64,000 nt of DNA from Terrirubrum flagellatum (GTDB taxonomy: Bacteria; Pseudomonadota; Alphaproteobacteria; Rhizobiales; Beijerinckiaceae), in contig NZ_CP091851.1 of the NCBI RefSeq assembly GCF_022059845.1, positions 5,321,501 through 5,385,500 of the forward strand, in the 5' to 3' direction. This document shows, piece by piece, positions 1 to 9,594 of this stretch. Every line of letters begins with the position of its first letter. Position 1 is the stretch's first letter. The notes under the pieces were generated by a model. The model did not search any database. It was not told where the DNA came from and saw only the letters and a program-made list of their open reading frames with translations. Both the position numbers and the translations under genes were made by a program.

Positions 1-271
1 GCGTGGCGGCAGGCCCGACCAGCTCGATCTGACGCTGCGACGCTTCCTGCGAAAGCACGCCGGCGAATTTCGTGCGCATCTGTTCCGCGCCGCCGGACAG
101 GCTCTCGACCGAGATCGGCACGCCAGGCGCGCTCACGCGCTGGCTGGTGGCGAGACCCATATCGCTCGCCGTGTCGTTGCACGCGGCCAGAGCGCCGGCC
201 GCGGCGAAGATGGTCAACAGACGCTTAATCGTTCCGGACGTGGAACGTCCGAGACGCGAACCGGCCCGCAT
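1..271 (-). CDS. Putative lipoprotein, C-terminus cut by window edge
   Basis: About 90 N-terminal residues are visible on the minus strand; the gene runs off the left end. The start ATG (269-271) is preceded by a strong AGGGAGG ribosome binding site. After a basic N-terminus there is a hydrophobic stretch (LLTIFAAAGALAAC) ending in a lipobox, with the lipidation cysteine at about residue 31, so an exported, lipid-anchored envelope protein is inferred. The visible mature part does not match a family I recognise. It is separated from the next gene by about 70 bases and read in the same direction. Confidence 0.7.
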   Translation of the reverse strand, partial: MRAGSRLGRSTSGTIKRLLTIFAAAGALAACNDTASDMGLATSQRVSAPGVPISVESLSGGAEQMRTKFAGVLSQEASQRQIELVGPAAT

Positions 272-343
272 GACGCCTCCCTGCTGGCTGTTCCGGCGGC
301 CGTTTCGACCTGCCGGATCATGGCGGAAGTCGGCTTCGTAGCC

Positions 344-1495
344 CTATCGGATCATAAGGTCCAGATCGGGCAGGTTGAGCGGCTCGGCGGCGCCCTCGGT
401 GACGAGATAGGTGCGGCCGAGACACATGGCGGTGTCCGTCTCCGAATCCATCAGGATCATGTGCGCGAACATCACCATCCCCGGTTCGAGCGGCCAGGGA
501 TTGGCTTCATAGAACATCGGCCAGTCCATCCATGACGGCGTGAAGCGCGCGCCCAGCGAATAGCCGCAGGCGTTGAGCCGATGCGAACCGGCGCCGTTGC
601 GATCGAACGTCTTCGCGTGCGCGGCGAACACGTCGCCGGCGGTGCGGCCCGGCCGCATCTCGGTCTCACAGGCGGCGAGCGCCTCCTTCGCGATGCGATG
701 ATAGTCGCGATGCTTCGCGCGCGGCTCGCCGACGATATGCGTGCGCATCGCCGCGACATGATAATGGCGATAGGCGCCGGCGAATTCGAGCGTGATCTGA
801 TCATTCGCGTCGAGCTTGCGGCGGCCCGACTTGTAGCGGCAAAGCAGAGCGTCTCGCGACGAGCCGATGATGAACTCGTTGGCGGGATAATCGCCGCCAC
901 CTCTGAAAATCTCGTCATGCATGCTAGCCAGGATGTCGCCTTCATCGGCGCCGGCGAAGGTCTTTTCGATGCCTGCGCGATCGGCCGCATCGCAGAGCGC
1001 GCCAGCGCGCCTGACATAGGCGATTTCGGCGGGCGATTTCACCGCGCGCAGGCGCACCACGAGATTGGAGGCGTCGACGAGATCGGCGAAACCTGCGAAA
1101 GCCGCGTCGAGTTTTCTGCCGTTCGCGGCGACGAGCCCGTAGCTCTCATATTCGACGCCGAGGGGCTTGCCGCCGCCGCCAAGCGACGCGACCATGTCTT
1201 TCAGATTCAGCGCCGGATTGGCGTCGGCGCCATCCTTCCAGATGCGGATGTCCTGGATGATCGACGTGAGCCGCGCCTGTCGGAGATCGGCGGAGCGCGT
1301 GAGAAGCGCGAGCTTTCCGTCAGACGAGAGATAAAGGCACTGGAAGAAGCAGAAGCCGAAGGTGTCGTAACCGGTCAGCCAATACATCGATTCCTGCTGG
1401 AACATCAGCAGGCCGTCGAGCTTCGCAGCCTCCATCGCTTTCAGGAGACGCGCCTTGCGCGCGGCGAATTCATCGGAGGTGAAATGAAGAGCCAT
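344..1495 (-). CDS. M24-fold (creatinase / Xaa-Pro peptidase-like) hydrolase lacking metal ligands
   Basis: A 383-residue protein with an N-terminal creatinase-type domain (about 1-150) and a C-terminal pita-bread domain (about 160-383). I chose ATG 1495 (MALHFTSDEF) because GGAGAAG lies just upstream; the frame is open further upstream. Aligned by eye with metal-dependent M24 peptidases, all five ligand positions appear changed: the first Asp is Glu (LEFAG), the second Asp is Ala (in HVAAMRT), the His is Tyr (CGYSLG), and the two Glu positions are His (MFAHMIL) and Gly (CLGRTYLV). That fits the metal-free branch typified by creatinase and ectoine hydrolase DoeA more than a dipeptidase. The substrate cannot be named, and no ectoine or creatine genes are adjacent. 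Confidence 0.8.
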   Translation of the reverse strand: MALHFTSDEFAARKARLLKAMEAAKLDGLLMFQQESMYWLTGYDTFGFCFFQCLYLSSDGKLALLTRSADLRQARLTSIIQDIRIWKDGADANPALNLKDMVASLGGGGKPLGVEYESYGLVAANGRKLDAAFAGFADLVDASNLVVRLRAVKSPAEIAYVRRAGALCDAADRAGIEKTFAGADEGDILASMHDEIFRGGGDYPANEFIIGSSRDALLCRYKSGRRKLDANDQITLEFAGAYRHYHVAAMRTHIVGEPRAKHRDYHRIAKEALAACETEMRPGRTAGDVFAAHAKTFDRNGAGSHRLNACGYSLGARFTPSWMDWPMFYEANPWPLEPGMVMFAHMILMDSETDTAMCLGRTYLVTEGAAEPLNLPDLDLMIR

Positions 1496-1517
1496 GGCGT
1501 GTCGCTTCTCCGAAAAT

Positions 1518-1606
1518 GTCATGGCCGGGCGTGGCCCGGCCATCCCACGATCAAGTCGGATATTTATTAGAAGGCGTGGGCGCCCGGGCCAAGCCCGGCC
1601 ATGACG
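1518..1606. repeat. REP-like inverted-repeat pair
   Basis: Two G+C-rich palindromes face each other. GTCATGGCCGGGC at 1518-1530 pairs with GCCCGGCCATGAC at 1593-1605, and each half can also fold on itself. It fills the gap between zapA and the M24-type gene. Similar pairs occur at 10726, 15713, 24101 and 53197. It may stop or stabilise the zapA transcript. Confidence 0.75.
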
Positions 1607-1634
1607 GGCTGAGAGTTCCGCCGAAGAAGCGCGC

Positions 1635-1988
1635 CTATTTCAGTTTCCTCGCCAGCGCTTCGACGCGCTGGGCCGCCGCGTCGAGCGCGGTTGCGAGTTG
1701 ATCGCCTTCCGACTTGGCGCGCGCGTCGCGCGCCTGCGCCTCGGTTTGCAGCGTCGCGATCTCGCCCTCGAGACGATCGAGGCGCTTTTTCATCTCCGCT
1801 GTTTCGTCGGCGAAGGTGAGCGCGGCCATGACATGCAGGCGCATGTCGCCGATCTCGCCGAAATTCTCGCGCAGCTCCGCAATCTTGGCGTCGACGGCTT
1901 CCGCGAGAGCGAGGAGATGCGGCTCCTCGCCGTCATTGCACCCGATACGATAGGACTTTCCCGCGACCGTAACCGAAACTTGACCCAT
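1635..1988 (-). CDS. zapA: Cell division protein ZapA
   Basis: A 117-residue protein with the ZapA layout: a short beta N-terminal domain (MGQVSVTVAGKSYRIGC), the conserved helix with LAEAVDAKI, and a long C-terminal coiled coil (about 60-117). ZapA binds FtsZ filaments and helps bundle them in the Z ring. It starts 3 bases after the stop of the DUF4164 gene, so the two are surely co-transcribed. In many proteobacteria zapA is beside 6S RNA and the 5-formyl-THF cyclo-ligase gene; here that ligase lies 19 kb away and I see no 6S RNA next to zapA. Confidence 0.9.
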   Translation of the reverse strand: MGQVSVTVAGKSYRIGCNDGEEPHLLALAEAVDAKIAELRENFGEIGDMRLHVMAALTFADETAEMKKRLDRLEGEIATLQTEAQARDARAKSEGDQLATALDAAAQRVEALARKLK

Positions 1989-1991
1989 GCT

Positions 1992-2279
1992 TCATCCGAG
2001 TTCGGGATTGGCGTCGAGGACGGCGCGGATTTCGCCCATGGCGCGATCGATGCGCTCGCCCGATTCAACGAGGGCGGCGTCGAGACGCCGTCCGCGCGCC
2101 AGAGAGGCGTCGAGATCCTGCGCCAGGCGGGCGCGGTCCTCTTTCATGACGCCAAGCTCCGCCTCCACGTCGGGCCGCGCCCCATCATGGGCGATGCGCA
2201 ATCCGACGACCGTCTCAAGTCCGTCCAAAGCGGCGGCAAGGCGCGCGAGCGCCCGGTCCAGTGTGACAGTCTCGGCCAT
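1992..2279 (-). CDS. DUF4164 coiled-coil protein
   Basis: A 95-residue acidic protein, almost entirely heptad-like helix, beginning MAETVTLDRALARLAAALDG. I chose the start at 2279 because the extra upstream codons lack family-like sequence. DUF4164 proteins are small coiled-coil proteins commonly found immediately before zapA in Rhizobiales, as here, which suggests but does not prove a division-related role. It reads divergently from tkt across about 340 bases. Confidence 0.75.
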   Translation of the reverse strand: MAETVTLDRALARLAAALDGLETVVGLRIAHDGARPDVEAELGVMKEDRARLAQDLDASLARGRRLDAALVESGERIDRAMGEIRAVLDANPELG

Positions 2280-2504
2280 TGTCTTGCGAAATTCCCTTGT
2301 TCGCCGAAGCAGACTGGAGGCGAAGGGAGGGTAGGCGCTGCGATTTCCCCCCGTCAACGCATGGATTTACCGAGGCTTTCCCGACCCTTCAACCGTCAAC
2401 CGGAAATGCCGACTTTTAACGTTACGGCAGCCGGTCGCTTGCTTTGTGCGCTGCGAAAACGCAGCCGGGCCGAACGCTCCCTGGGGACGGTGTTTTCGCG
2501 CGCT

Positions 2505-2532
2505 TTGACATGGTCCGGGGCGATGTTATCAG
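2505..2532 (+). promoter_or_regulatory. Candidate sigma-70-type promoter of tkt
   Basis: A perfect TTGACA -35 box at 2505-2510 is followed after 16 bases by TATCAG at 2527-2532 as a weaker -10 box. This would give a 5' leader of about 85 bases before the tkt start. It lies in the 344-base divergent gap between the DUF4164 gene and tkt, which otherwise shows no gene. Confidence 0.45.
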
Positions 2533-2623
2533 GCGCGGGCTTCCGGACCGCCGCTCTCCGCGGCGTCATTTCCGTCAAAATGCGGCCCGTGTCCCGCGCG
2601 GCCGCCTTCGCGCCAGGACGCCC

Positions 2624-4618
2624 ATGCTCGACAAGCCCCGCACCGCAAACCCGATGGCCAACGCCATCCGCGCGCTCGCCATGGACGGCGTCGAGAAGGC
2701 CAAGTCCGGCCATCCCGGTCTGCCCATGGGGGCGGCCGACATGGCGACAGTTCTGTTCACGCGCTTCCTCAAATTCGACGCCAGCCAGCCGGAATGGCCG
2801 GATCGCGATCGCTTCGTGCTGTCGGCCGGCCACGGCTCGATGCTGCTCTACGCGCTGCTCTATCTCACCGGCGTTCCCGGCATGACGCTCGACGAGATCA
2901 AGCGCTTCCGCCAGCTCCATTCCAAGACGCCGGGGCATCCCGAGAATTTCGTCACCCGCGGCGTCGAGACGACCACGGGTCCGCTCGGCCAGGGTATCGC
3001 GACCGCGGTCGGCATGGCGGCGGCTGAGAAAATGCTCGCCGCAGAGTTCGGCAAGAAGGCGGTCGATCATCACACCTATGTGCTGGCGTCCGACGGCGAC
3101 CTCATGGAGGGCGTGTCGCAGGAAGCGATCGCCATGGCCGGGCACTGGAAGCTGAACAAGCTGATCGTGCTCCATGACGACAACCACATCTCGATCGACG
3201 GGCCGCTGTCGATCGCGGATTCGGTCGATCAGGTGAAGCGCTTCCAGGCCGCCGGCTGGCGCGCCGAGCGCGTCGACGGCATGGATCAGGAGGCGATCGC
3301 CGCCGCGATCGAACGCGCGCAGAAATCCTCGAAGCCCTCGCTGATCGCGTGCCGCACCGTGATTGGTTACGGCGCGCCGAAGAAGGCTGGCACAGCGAAG
3401 GCCCATGGCGAAGCGCTCGGCGCTGACGAGCTCAAGGCGGCGAAGGAAGCGCTCGGCATTTCGCTCGAACCCTTCTCCGTTCCCGACGATGTGCTGAAGC
3501 AGTGGCGCGCCGCCGGCGCGCGCGGCGCTGTGGCGCGCAAGGAATGGGAAGAACGCATGGCGATCCTGTCGCCGCGCAAGCGTTCTGAGTTCGAGCGCCG
3601 TCTCCGCCATGAGCCGCCGGCGCAGCTTGCGAAGGCGCTCGCCGTGCACAAGAAGGCGCTGCTCGAAACGCCGCAGAACATCGCGACGCGCAAATCCTCC
3701 GAAGCCGCGATCGAGGCGATCGTGCCCGTGATGCCGGAATTTCTCGCGGGCTCGGCCGATCTCACGGGATCAAACAACAACAAGGCGAAGGAGGCCATCG
3801 CCTTCTCGGCGAAGACGCCGAAGGGCCGCTTCGTGCATTACGGCATCCGTGAGCATGGCATGGCCGCAGCGCTCAACGGCATCTGGCTGCATGGCGGCTT
3901 CAAGCCGAACGGCGCGACGTTCCTCGTCTTCACCGATTATGCGCGCCCGTCGATGCGGCTCGCGGCGCTGATGGGCCTCGGCGTCGTCTATGTCATGACG
4001 CATGACTCGATCGGCCTCGGCGAAGACGGGCCGACGCACCAGCCGGTCGAACATCTCGCGGCGCTGCGCGCGATCCCGAACATGCGCGTGTTCCGTCCCT
4101 GCGATTCGATCGAGACGGCGGAATGCTGGGAGCTTGCTCTCAATCGCAATGACGGTCCGACGGTGCTCGCGCTGACGCGCCAGAATCTGCCGCAGCTTCG
4201 CACCGATGCGAAACCCAATCGCTGCGCCGGCGGCGCCTATGAGTTGTTCCCGGCTGAAGGCGGCAAGGCGCAGGCGACGATCTTCGCGACGGGGTCCGAG
4301 ATCGAGATCGCCGTCAATGCGCGGAAGCTCCTGGCGGAGAAGGGCGTGCGCGCCCGCGTCGTCTCCGTGCCGTCGCTCGAATTGTTCCTGAGCCAGCCTG
4401 AAGATGTGCGCGCCAAGGTCATTGGCGACGCGCCGATCCGCATCGCGGTCGAAGCCGCCGTGCGACAGGGGTGGGACGCGTTGATCGGCGCCGACGGGCT
4501 GTTCGTCGGCATGCACAGCTTCGGCGCCAGCGGCCCGTACAAGGAGGTCTACAAGGATTTCGGCATCACCGCTGAAGCGGTCGCCGACGCGGTGATGAAG
4601 GCGCACAACCGCGCCTGA
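2624..4618 (+). CDS. tkt: Transketolase
   Basis: A 664-residue thiamine-diphosphate enzyme moving two-carbon ketol units between sugar phosphates in the pentose phosphate and Calvin-type cycles. Visible: [13 protein letters not shown] near residue 28, SAGHGSML near 67, the diphosphate/Mg motif around [15 protein letters not shown], the pyrimidine-domain [14 protein letters not shown] with its conserved Glu, the substrate-binding [16 protein letters not shown], and a C-terminal [13 protein letters not shown]. Length is normal. The frame is open upstream, but ATG 2624 has AGGA at 2615 and begins exactly at the conserved N-terminus. It heads a central-carbon block with gap, pgk and fba. Confidence 0.97.
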   Translation: MLDKPRTANPMANAIRALAMDGVEKAKSGHPGLPMGAADMATVLFTRFLKFDASQPEWPDRDRFVLSAGHGSMLLYALLYLTGVPGMTLDEIKRFRQLHSKTPGHPENFVTRGVETTTGPLGQGIATAVGMAAAEKMLAAEFGKKAVDHHTYVLASDGDLMEGVSQEAIAMAGHWKLNKLIVLHDDNHISIDGPLSIADSVDQVKRFQAAGWRAERVDGMDQEAIAAAIERAQKSSKPSLIACRTVIGYGAPKKAGTAKAHGEALGADELKAAKEALGISLEPFSVPDDVLKQWRAAGARGAVARKEWEERMAILSPRKRSEFERRLRHEPPAQLAKALAVHKKALLETPQNIATRKSSEAAIEAIVPVMPEFLAGSADLTGSNNNKAKEAIAFSAKTPKGRFVHYGIREHGMAAALNGIWLHGGFKPNGATFLVFTDYARPSMRLAALMGLGVVYVMTHDSIGLGEDGPTHQPVEHLAALRAIPNMRVFRPCDSIETAECWELALNRNDGPTVLALTRQNLPQLRTDAKPNRCAGGAYELFPAEGGKAQATIFATGSEIEIAVNARKLLAEKGVRARVVSVPSLELFLSQPEDVRAKVIGDAPIRIAVEAAVRQGWDALIGADGLFVGMHSFGASGPYKEVYKDFGITAEAVADAVMKAHNRA

Positions 4619-4624
4619 GTTCAG

Positions 4625-4654
4625 CGCGCAGGATCGTTCAAGACGATCCGCGCG
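4625..4654 (+). terminator. Hairpin after tkt
   Basis: GGATCGT (4631-4637) and ACGATCC (4643-4649) form a 7-bp stem with a TCAAG loop, extended by CGCGC/GCGCG after one bulged base. It lies directly behind the tkt stop. There is no T-run, so it may only protect the 3' end or act with Rho. Confidence 0.4.
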
Positions 4655-4698
4655 CGTTCGCGACATTATGCGGGACCGCATGAAGAGGTCCCTCGATC

Positions 4699-5316
4699 AT
4701 GCCTTTTTTCGCGCCGGATTTCGGCGCGGCGCTCCTGTCGCTGATCCTGTCGTCCCTGATCGTCATGGGCAGTCCGGGCCCGTCGACAGTCAGCGTCACG
4801 GCGGTCGGCGCCGCCTTCGGTTTCCGCCGCTCGTTGCCCTACGCCGCGGGGCTGATCCTGGGAACAACGGTGGTTTTGGCCGCCGTCGCCAGTGGAGCTG
4901 TGGCGCTGCTGCTCTCGGTTCCCGCCGCGGCGACGGCGCTGACGATCCTGTCGGCCGTCTACATGCTCTGGCTGGCGTTCCGGATCGCGACCGCGCCGCC
5001 GCTTGGCGAGCCTGATGCGGCGCGTCAGGCGCCGCCGCTCGCCGCCGGCCTGGCGCTCGCCATCGCCAATCCCAAGGCCTGGTTCGCCATTGCAGCCGTC
5101 TTCGCGGGCGTCACGCTGTTCCGGGATGGGCGTTTCGTCGACGGCGCGCTCAAATTCGCGGTCCTCACGGGGATGATTGTTCTCATCCATCTCGGCTGGC
5201 TCATTGCAGGCGCCTCGCTGTCGCAATTGCTCCGCGATCCCGTTCGGTCGCGCATCGCCAATGTCGGCTTCGCGATCCTGCTCGTCGCCGCCACGCTTCA
5301 TGGTCTCTTGCGCTGA
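4699..5316 (+). CDS. LysE/RhtB family amino-acid exporter
   Basis: A 205-residue inner-membrane protein of the LysE family, usual length and about six hydrophobic segments. The family signature GSPGPSTVSVTAVGAAFGFR lies in the first third, and a conserved Asn-Pro-Lys motif (IANPKAWF) lies near residue 120. Members export amino acids such as lysine, homoserine or threonine by proton antiport; the substrate cannot be read here. It sits between tkt and gap, separated from each by modest gaps, with no evident functional link. Confidence 0.85.
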   Translation: MPFFAPDFGAALLSLILSSLIVMGSPGPSTVSVTAVGAAFGFRRSLPYAAGLILGTTVVLAAVASGAVALLLSVPAAATALTILSAVYMLWLAFRIATAPPLGEPDAARQAPPLAAGLALAIANPKAWFAIAAVFAGVTLFRDGRFVDGALKFAVLTGMIVLIHLGWLIAGASLSQLLRDPVRSRIANVGFAILLVAATLHGLLR

Positions 5317-5502
5317 GGCGGCGCGACAAGTGGCGGAGATGGCCGGTTTTCACCTTCCGCAGGGGTTTCGCCTTGTCTTCGCCCCTTGCGGCTGCGATAT
5401 GCGCCGCGAAAGCGTCAATCTCGCCTCCGTTCCTCAAGGGACGCAGGCAAGCGGCGCTGGCCGGGCCGCTTTGCGGCTAATGCACTGGATCGGAGAAAGC
5501 TC

Positions 5503-6510
5503 ATGGCGGTGAAGGTCTTCATCAACGGGTTCGGGCGCATCGGCCGCAACGTGCTGCGCGCCATCGTGGAGTCGGGCCGCAAGGACATCGTCGTCGTCGG
5601 CGTCAACGATCTCGGCCCGGTCGAGACCAACGCCCATCTGCTGCGCTTCGACAGCGTGCACGGCAAGTTCCCGGCCGACGTGAAGGTCGACGGCGACTCG
5701 ATCATCGTCGACGGCCACAAGATCAAGGTCACTGCGATCAAGAGCCCGGCCGAGCTGCCGCACAAGGATCTCGGCATCGACATCGCGATGGAGTGCACCG
5801 GCATCTTCACGTCGAAGGAGAAGGCCGCGGCGCATCTCACCGCCGGCGCGAAGCGCGTGCTCGTTTCGGCGCCTGCTGACGGCGCCGACCTCACCGTCGT
5901 CTATGGCGTCAATCACGACAAGCTCACCAGGGAGCACATGGTCGTCTCAAACGCCTCCTGCACGACGAACTGCCTCGTGCCCGTGGTGAAGGTGCTGAAC
6001 GACGCCGTCGGCATCGAGAAGGGCTTCATGACGACGATCCATTCCTACACAGGCGACCAGCCGACGCTGGATACAATGCACAAGGATCTCTATCGCGCCC
6101 GCGCGGCGGCGATGTCGCAGATCCCGACTTCGACCGGCGCGGCGAAGGCGGTCGGCCTCGTGCTGCCGGAATTGAAGGGCAAGCTCGACGGCTCTTCGAT
6201 CCGCGTGCCGACGCCGAACGTCTCGGTCGTCGATTTCAAGTTCCACGCCAAGAAGAAGACCTCGGTGCAGGAGATCAACGACGCCGTGATCGCGGCGTCG
6301 AAGGGCGCGCTCAAGGGCATTCTCACGGTGACCGATCAGCCGAACGTCTCGATCGACTTCAACCATGATCCGCATTCCTCGACGCTGGCGCTCGACCAGA
6401 CCAAGGTGATGGAAGGCGACTTCGTGCGCGTGCTCTCCTGGTACGACAATGAATGGGGCTTCTCGAACCGCATGTCGGACACCGCCGTCGCGATGGCGAA
6501 GATCATCTGA
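5503..6510 (+). CDS. gap: Glyceraldehyde-3-phosphate dehydrogenase (type I)
   Basis: A 335-residue NAD(P)-dependent enzyme oxidising glyceraldehyde 3-phosphate to 1,3-bisphosphoglycerate, used in both directions by glycolysis and the Calvin cycle. The Rossmann motif [12 protein letters not shown] is at the N-terminus, the catalytic Cys is at about 153 in SNASCTTNC, its partner His at about 180 ([10 protein letters not shown]), and the phosphate-site loop [19 protein letters not shown] follows. ATG 5503 was chosen for the GGAG at 5492 and the canonical [11 protein letters not shown] start. A strong terminator follows at 6521. Confidence 0.97.
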   Translation: MAVKVFINGFGRIGRNVLRAIVESGRKDIVVVGVNDLGPVETNAHLLRFDSVHGKFPADVKVDGDSIIVDGHKIKVTAIKSPAELPHKDLGIDIAMECTGIFTSKEKAAAHLTAGAKRVLVSAPADGADLTVVYGVNHDKLTREHMVVSNASCTTNCLVPVVKVLNDAVGIEKGFMTTIHSYTGDQPTLDTMHKDLYRARAAAMSQIPTSTGAAKAVGLVLPELKGKLDGSSIRVPTPNVSVVDFKFHAKKKTSVQEINDAVIAASKGALKGILTVTDQPNVSIDFNHDPHSSTLALDQTKVMEGDFVRVLSWYDNEWGFSNRMSDTAVAMAKII

Positions 6511-6520
6511 TCAGCTATGC

Positions 6521-6552
6521 GGCGCGCGGGGTTGTCCCGCGCGCCGTTTTTT
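6521..6552 (+). terminator. Rho-independent terminator of gap
   Basis: A perfect 10-bp stem, GGCGCGCGGG (6521-6530) with CCCGCGCGCC (6536-6545), has a GTTGT loop and a run of six T at 6547-6552. It starts 10 bases after the gap stop codon and should end the tkt-side transcript, so fsr and pgk need their own promoter. Confidence 0.9.
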
Positions 6553-6662
6553 GGCGTATCGGCCCGGCGCGACGCGGAAATCGGTCCGCGCCGGATTAAA
6601 TTACGACGATACGCCGCCAATTTTCTTAAAAGTGGGCGCAGCTGCCGTCTGAAAGATAGATC

Positions 6663-7934
6663 ATGGCCAGCACAGACGCAGGAACCGTTTCCCCCGCGAG
6701 CGCGCCGCGCGCCTCCGCGATGGCCGGGCCGGCTTTCGCCATTGTGCTGGCGCTCAGCTTCTCCCATGGCCTCAACGATCTCGTGCAGTCGCTGCTGCCG
6801 GCGATCTATCCGATCGTGAAGGATTCGCTCGATCTCAACTTCAGCCAGATCGGCCTCATCACCTTCGCCTTCCAGGTGACGGCGAGCCTGTTGCAACCCT
6901 TCGTCGGCGTCTACACCGACGCCAAGCCCATGCCGTTCTCGCTGACGCTCGGCATGTTCCTGTCGCTCATCGGCCTCCTGATGGTGGCGACGGCGCACTC
7001 CTTCGGCTTCATGCTGATCGCCGGCGCGATGATCGGCGCGGGCTCCTCGATCTTCCATCCCGAGGCTTCGCGCGTGGCGCGCATGGCGTCGGGCGGCCGG
7101 CATGGCTTCACCCAGTCGGTGTTTCAGGTCGGCGGCAACGCCGGCCAGGCGATCGGCCCGCTGCTGGCTGCACTGATCGTCGTGCCGCACGGCCAGGCGA
7201 GCGTGTCCTGGTTCGCCGGCGTCGCGCTGTTCGGCATGGCGCTGCTTGGCTGGGTCGGCGTCTGGTATCGCGAGCGCCTGCGCGCGCCGAAGCCTGTCGC
7301 AGCCGTGAGAGCCGTCACGCCGGCGGCGCATTTCGGCCGCAGCCGCGTCGTGTGGGCGATCGTGATCCTGCTTGCGCTGACGTTCTCGAAGAATTTCTAC
7401 ATGTCGAGCTTCAGCTCGTATTACACCTTCTACCTCATCCACCATTTCGGGCTGTCGGTGCAGGATTCGCAGCTCTATCTCTTCATCTTCGGCCTTTCGA
7501 TCGCGATTGGCACGCTTGTCGGCGGCTGGCTCGGCGACAAAATCGGCCGGCTCAACATCATGTGGCTGTCGATTGTTGGCGTGCTGCCCTTCACGGTCGC
7601 GCTGCCCTATGTCGGATTGCCGGCGACGATCGCGCTCAGCATCATCATCGGCTTCCTCATGGCGTCGGCCTTTCCGGCGATCATCGTCTTTGCGCAGGAG
7701 CTGGTGCCCGGCCGCGTCGGCATGATCGGCGGCCTGTTCTTCGGCATGGCCTTCGGCATGGGCGGCCTCGGCGCCGCTGTGCTCGGCATTCTCGCCGATG
7801 CAACGAGCATCGAATTCGCTTACAAGGTGTGCAGCTACCTGCCGGCGATCGGGTTCCTCACGGCGTTCCTGCCGCGGCTCGACCGTCTCCACGCCGCGCC
7901 CGCCGCGACGAGTTCCGGCGCTCGTCAGGGCTGA
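6663..7934 (+). CDS. fsr: MFS efflux transporter of the fosmidomycin-resistance (Fsr) type
   Basis: A 423-residue, twelve-segment major-facilitator protein. The N-terminal segment carries SHGLNDLVQSLLPAIYPIVK, a hallmark of the Fsr subfamily, and the repeat-half loop motif GGWLGDKIGRLN is seen near residue 290. Escherichia coli Fsr exports the isoprenoid-pathway inhibitor fosmidomycin; other substrates are possible. It ends only 14 bases before pgk and so probably shares its transcript, though no metabolic link is obvious. It starts 111 bases after the gap terminator. Confidence 0.88.
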   Translation: MASTDAGTVSPASAPRASAMAGPAFAIVLALSFSHGLNDLVQSLLPAIYPIVKDSLDLNFSQIGLITFAFQVTASLLQPFVGVYTDAKPMPFSLTLGMFLSLIGLLMVATAHSFGFMLIAGAMIGAGSSIFHPEASRVARMASGGRHGFTQSVFQVGGNAGQAIGPLLAALIVVPHGQASVSWFAGVALFGMALLGWVGVWYRERLRAPKPVAAVRAVTPAAHFGRSRVVWAIVILLALTFSKNFYMSSFSSYYTFYLIHHFGLSVQDSQLYLFIFGLSIAIGTLVGGWLGDKIGRLNIMWLSIVGVLPFTVALPYVGLPATIALSIIIGFLMASAFPAIIVFAQELVPGRVGMIGGLFFGMAFGMGGLGAAVLGILADATSIEFAYKVCSYLPAIGFLTAFLPRLDRLHAAPAATSSGARQG

Positions 7935-7948
7935 CCGACTGACGACAC

Positions 7949-9142
7949 ATGACTTCCTTCCGCACGCTCGATTCCGCCGATCTCGCCAACAAGCGCGTGC
8001 TGGTGCGCGTCGATCTCAATGTGCCGATGGATCATGGCAAGGTGACCGATGCGACGCGCATCGAGCGCGTGCTGCCGACGATCAGGGAAATCGCCGACAA
8101 GGGCGGCAAGGCCATCCTGCTCGCCCATTTCGGCCGGCCGAAGGGCGTTGATCCGAAGGAGTCGCTGAAGCCGGTGGCCGCTGAACTCGCGCGCCATCTG
8201 CATCGGCCGGTCGCGTTCGCTGAAGACTGCGTCGGCGAGAAGGCGGCCACAGCGGTCGCCGCGCTGCAGCCCGGCCATGTGCTGTGTCTGGAGAATACCC
8301 GCTTCCACAAGGAAGAGGAAAAGAACGATCCGGAGTTCGTGAAGCAGCTCGCGGCGAACGGCGACATCTATGTCAACGACGCCTTCTCCGCCGCGCATCG
8401 CGCACACGCGTCGACTGAAGGCCTTGCGCATGCGCTGCCGGCCTATGCCGGGCGCGCCATGCAGGCGGAGCTCGAAGCGCTCTCGAAGGGCCTCGACAAG
8501 CCGAAGAAGCCGGTGCTCGCTATCGTCGGCGGCGCCAAGGTGTCGACCAAGCTCGATCTGCTCGGCAATCTCGTGAAAAAGGTGGACGCGCTCGTCATTG
8601 GCGGCGGCATGGCGAACACGTTTCTGCACGCGCAGGGCATGAGCGTCGGCAAATCGTTGTGCGAGAAGGATCTCGCGGAGACTGCGCGCGAGATCATGCT
8701 GAAGGCAGAGAATGTCGGCTGCGCCATCATCCTGCCGGTCGATGCGATCGTCGCCTGGCATTTCGAGGCCAATGCGCCGCATCAGACCTTCGGCGTCGAT
8801 GCGATTCCGAAGGACGGCATGATCCTCGATGTCGGTCCGCGTTCGGTCGACCGCATCCGCCGCGCGATCGAGGACTCGTCAACGCTCGTCTGGAACGGCC
8901 CGCTTGGCGCGTTTGAGCATTATCCCTTCGATCACGGCACGGTAGAGGCCGCGCGCCATGCGGCGAAGCTGACGAAAGAAAAGAAAATCGTCTCCGTCGC
9001 CGGCGGCGGCGACACCGTGGCGGCGCTCAATCAGGCCAAGGCTGCGGACGCCTTCACCTATGTCTCGACAGCCGGCGGCGCCTTCCTCGAATGGATGGAA
9101 GGCAAGCCGCTGCCGGGCGTTGAGGCGCTGAAGGCAAGCTGA
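7949..9142 (+). CDS. pgk: Phosphoglycerate kinase
   Basis: A 397-residue two-domain kinase interconverting 1,3-bisphosphoglycerate plus ADP with 3-phosphoglycerate plus ATP. Conserved segments: [19 protein letters not shown] at about 18, [10 protein letters not shown] at about 55, [13 protein letters not shown] with the substrate-binding Arg, [12 protein letters not shown] at about 190, WNGPLGAFE in the C-terminal half, and the nucleotide-loop [11 protein letters not shown] near 350. Length is typical. It follows fsr closely and works with gap and fba in the same window. Confidence 0.97.
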   Translation: MTSFRTLDSADLANKRVLVRVDLNVPMDHGKVTDATRIERVLPTIREIADKGGKAILLAHFGRPKGVDPKESLKPVAAELARHLHRPVAFAEDCVGEKAATAVAALQPGHVLCLENTRFHKEEEKNDPEFVKQLAANGDIYVNDAFSAAHRAHASTEGLAHALPAYAGRAMQAELEALSKGLDKPKKPVLAIVGGAKVSTKLDLLGNLVKKVDALVIGGGMANTFLHAQGMSVGKSLCEKDLAETAREIMLKAENVGCAIILPVDAIVAWHFEANAPHQTFGVDAIPKDGMILDVGPRSVDRIRRAIEDSSTLVWNGPLGAFEHYPFDHGTVEAARHAAKLTKEKKIVSVAGGGDTVAALNQAKAADAFTYVSTAGGAFLEWMEGKPLPGVEALKAS

Positions 9143-9185
9143 CAGTTACGCTTGTGCTGCTTGTCGTTTATGTTATGTTCTCGTT

Positions 9186-9466
9186 ATGAGCGACATTCCA
9201 TACGACATTGTTCCTCAGATCCTGATAAAGATTCAGGAGGACATCGCGTCGTTCCGGCGTGACGTCACTGATCGCTTTAATGGCGTCGATAGCCGCCTTG
9301 ATCGCCTTGAAGCGATCCAGAAGCAGGAGCGACGCAATACGGCTGCGATGCTGGTCATGATGCGGGAACGGCGGGCCTCTGCGAAGAGCGGCTCAACACG
9401 CTGGAAATCGACCGGATTATGAAGATCGAGGAGCGCCTCGCCGCGCTCGAAGCCGCCAGGAACTGA
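9186..9466 (+). pseudogene. Small coiled-coil protein gene with a frameshift
   Basis: The open frame from ATG 9186 gives MSDIPYDIVPQILIKIQED and a charged heptad helix, then loses that character after MMRE and ends at 9422 (78 residues). Another frame continues the helical pattern from about 9370: AGLCEERLNTLEIDRIMKIE through to AALEAARN and a stop at 9464-9466. The most economical reading is a one-base loss or two-base gain around 9360-9372 that broke an original gene of about 93 codons. It begins 43 bases after pgk. The function of such small coiled-coil proteins is not known to me. A sequencing error would give the same picture. Confidence 0.6.
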
Positions 9467-9594
9467 CCTCTTAGCGTCGGCGATTCATCCTGAATTCCAA
9501 TCGAGCGCCGGACTAGCCGCCTCGCCTTGGTTTTGTGCGACCGGCGCGTTAAGACCCTCCCGAACATCGCCGGATTGCATGGGAGAGAGGTTTC

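Noticed and set aside
1100-2400. 6S RNA expected beside zapA
   Set aside because: No long imperfect hairpin with a central bubble was found next to zapA; the downstream gap is filled by a REP-like pair.
6336-7892. A 518-codon minus-strand open frame opposite the Fsr gene
   Set aside because: Its product is Arg/Asp/Glu/His-rich low-complexity sequence typical of the antisense frame of G+C-rich genes, while the plus strand encodes a clear MFS protein.
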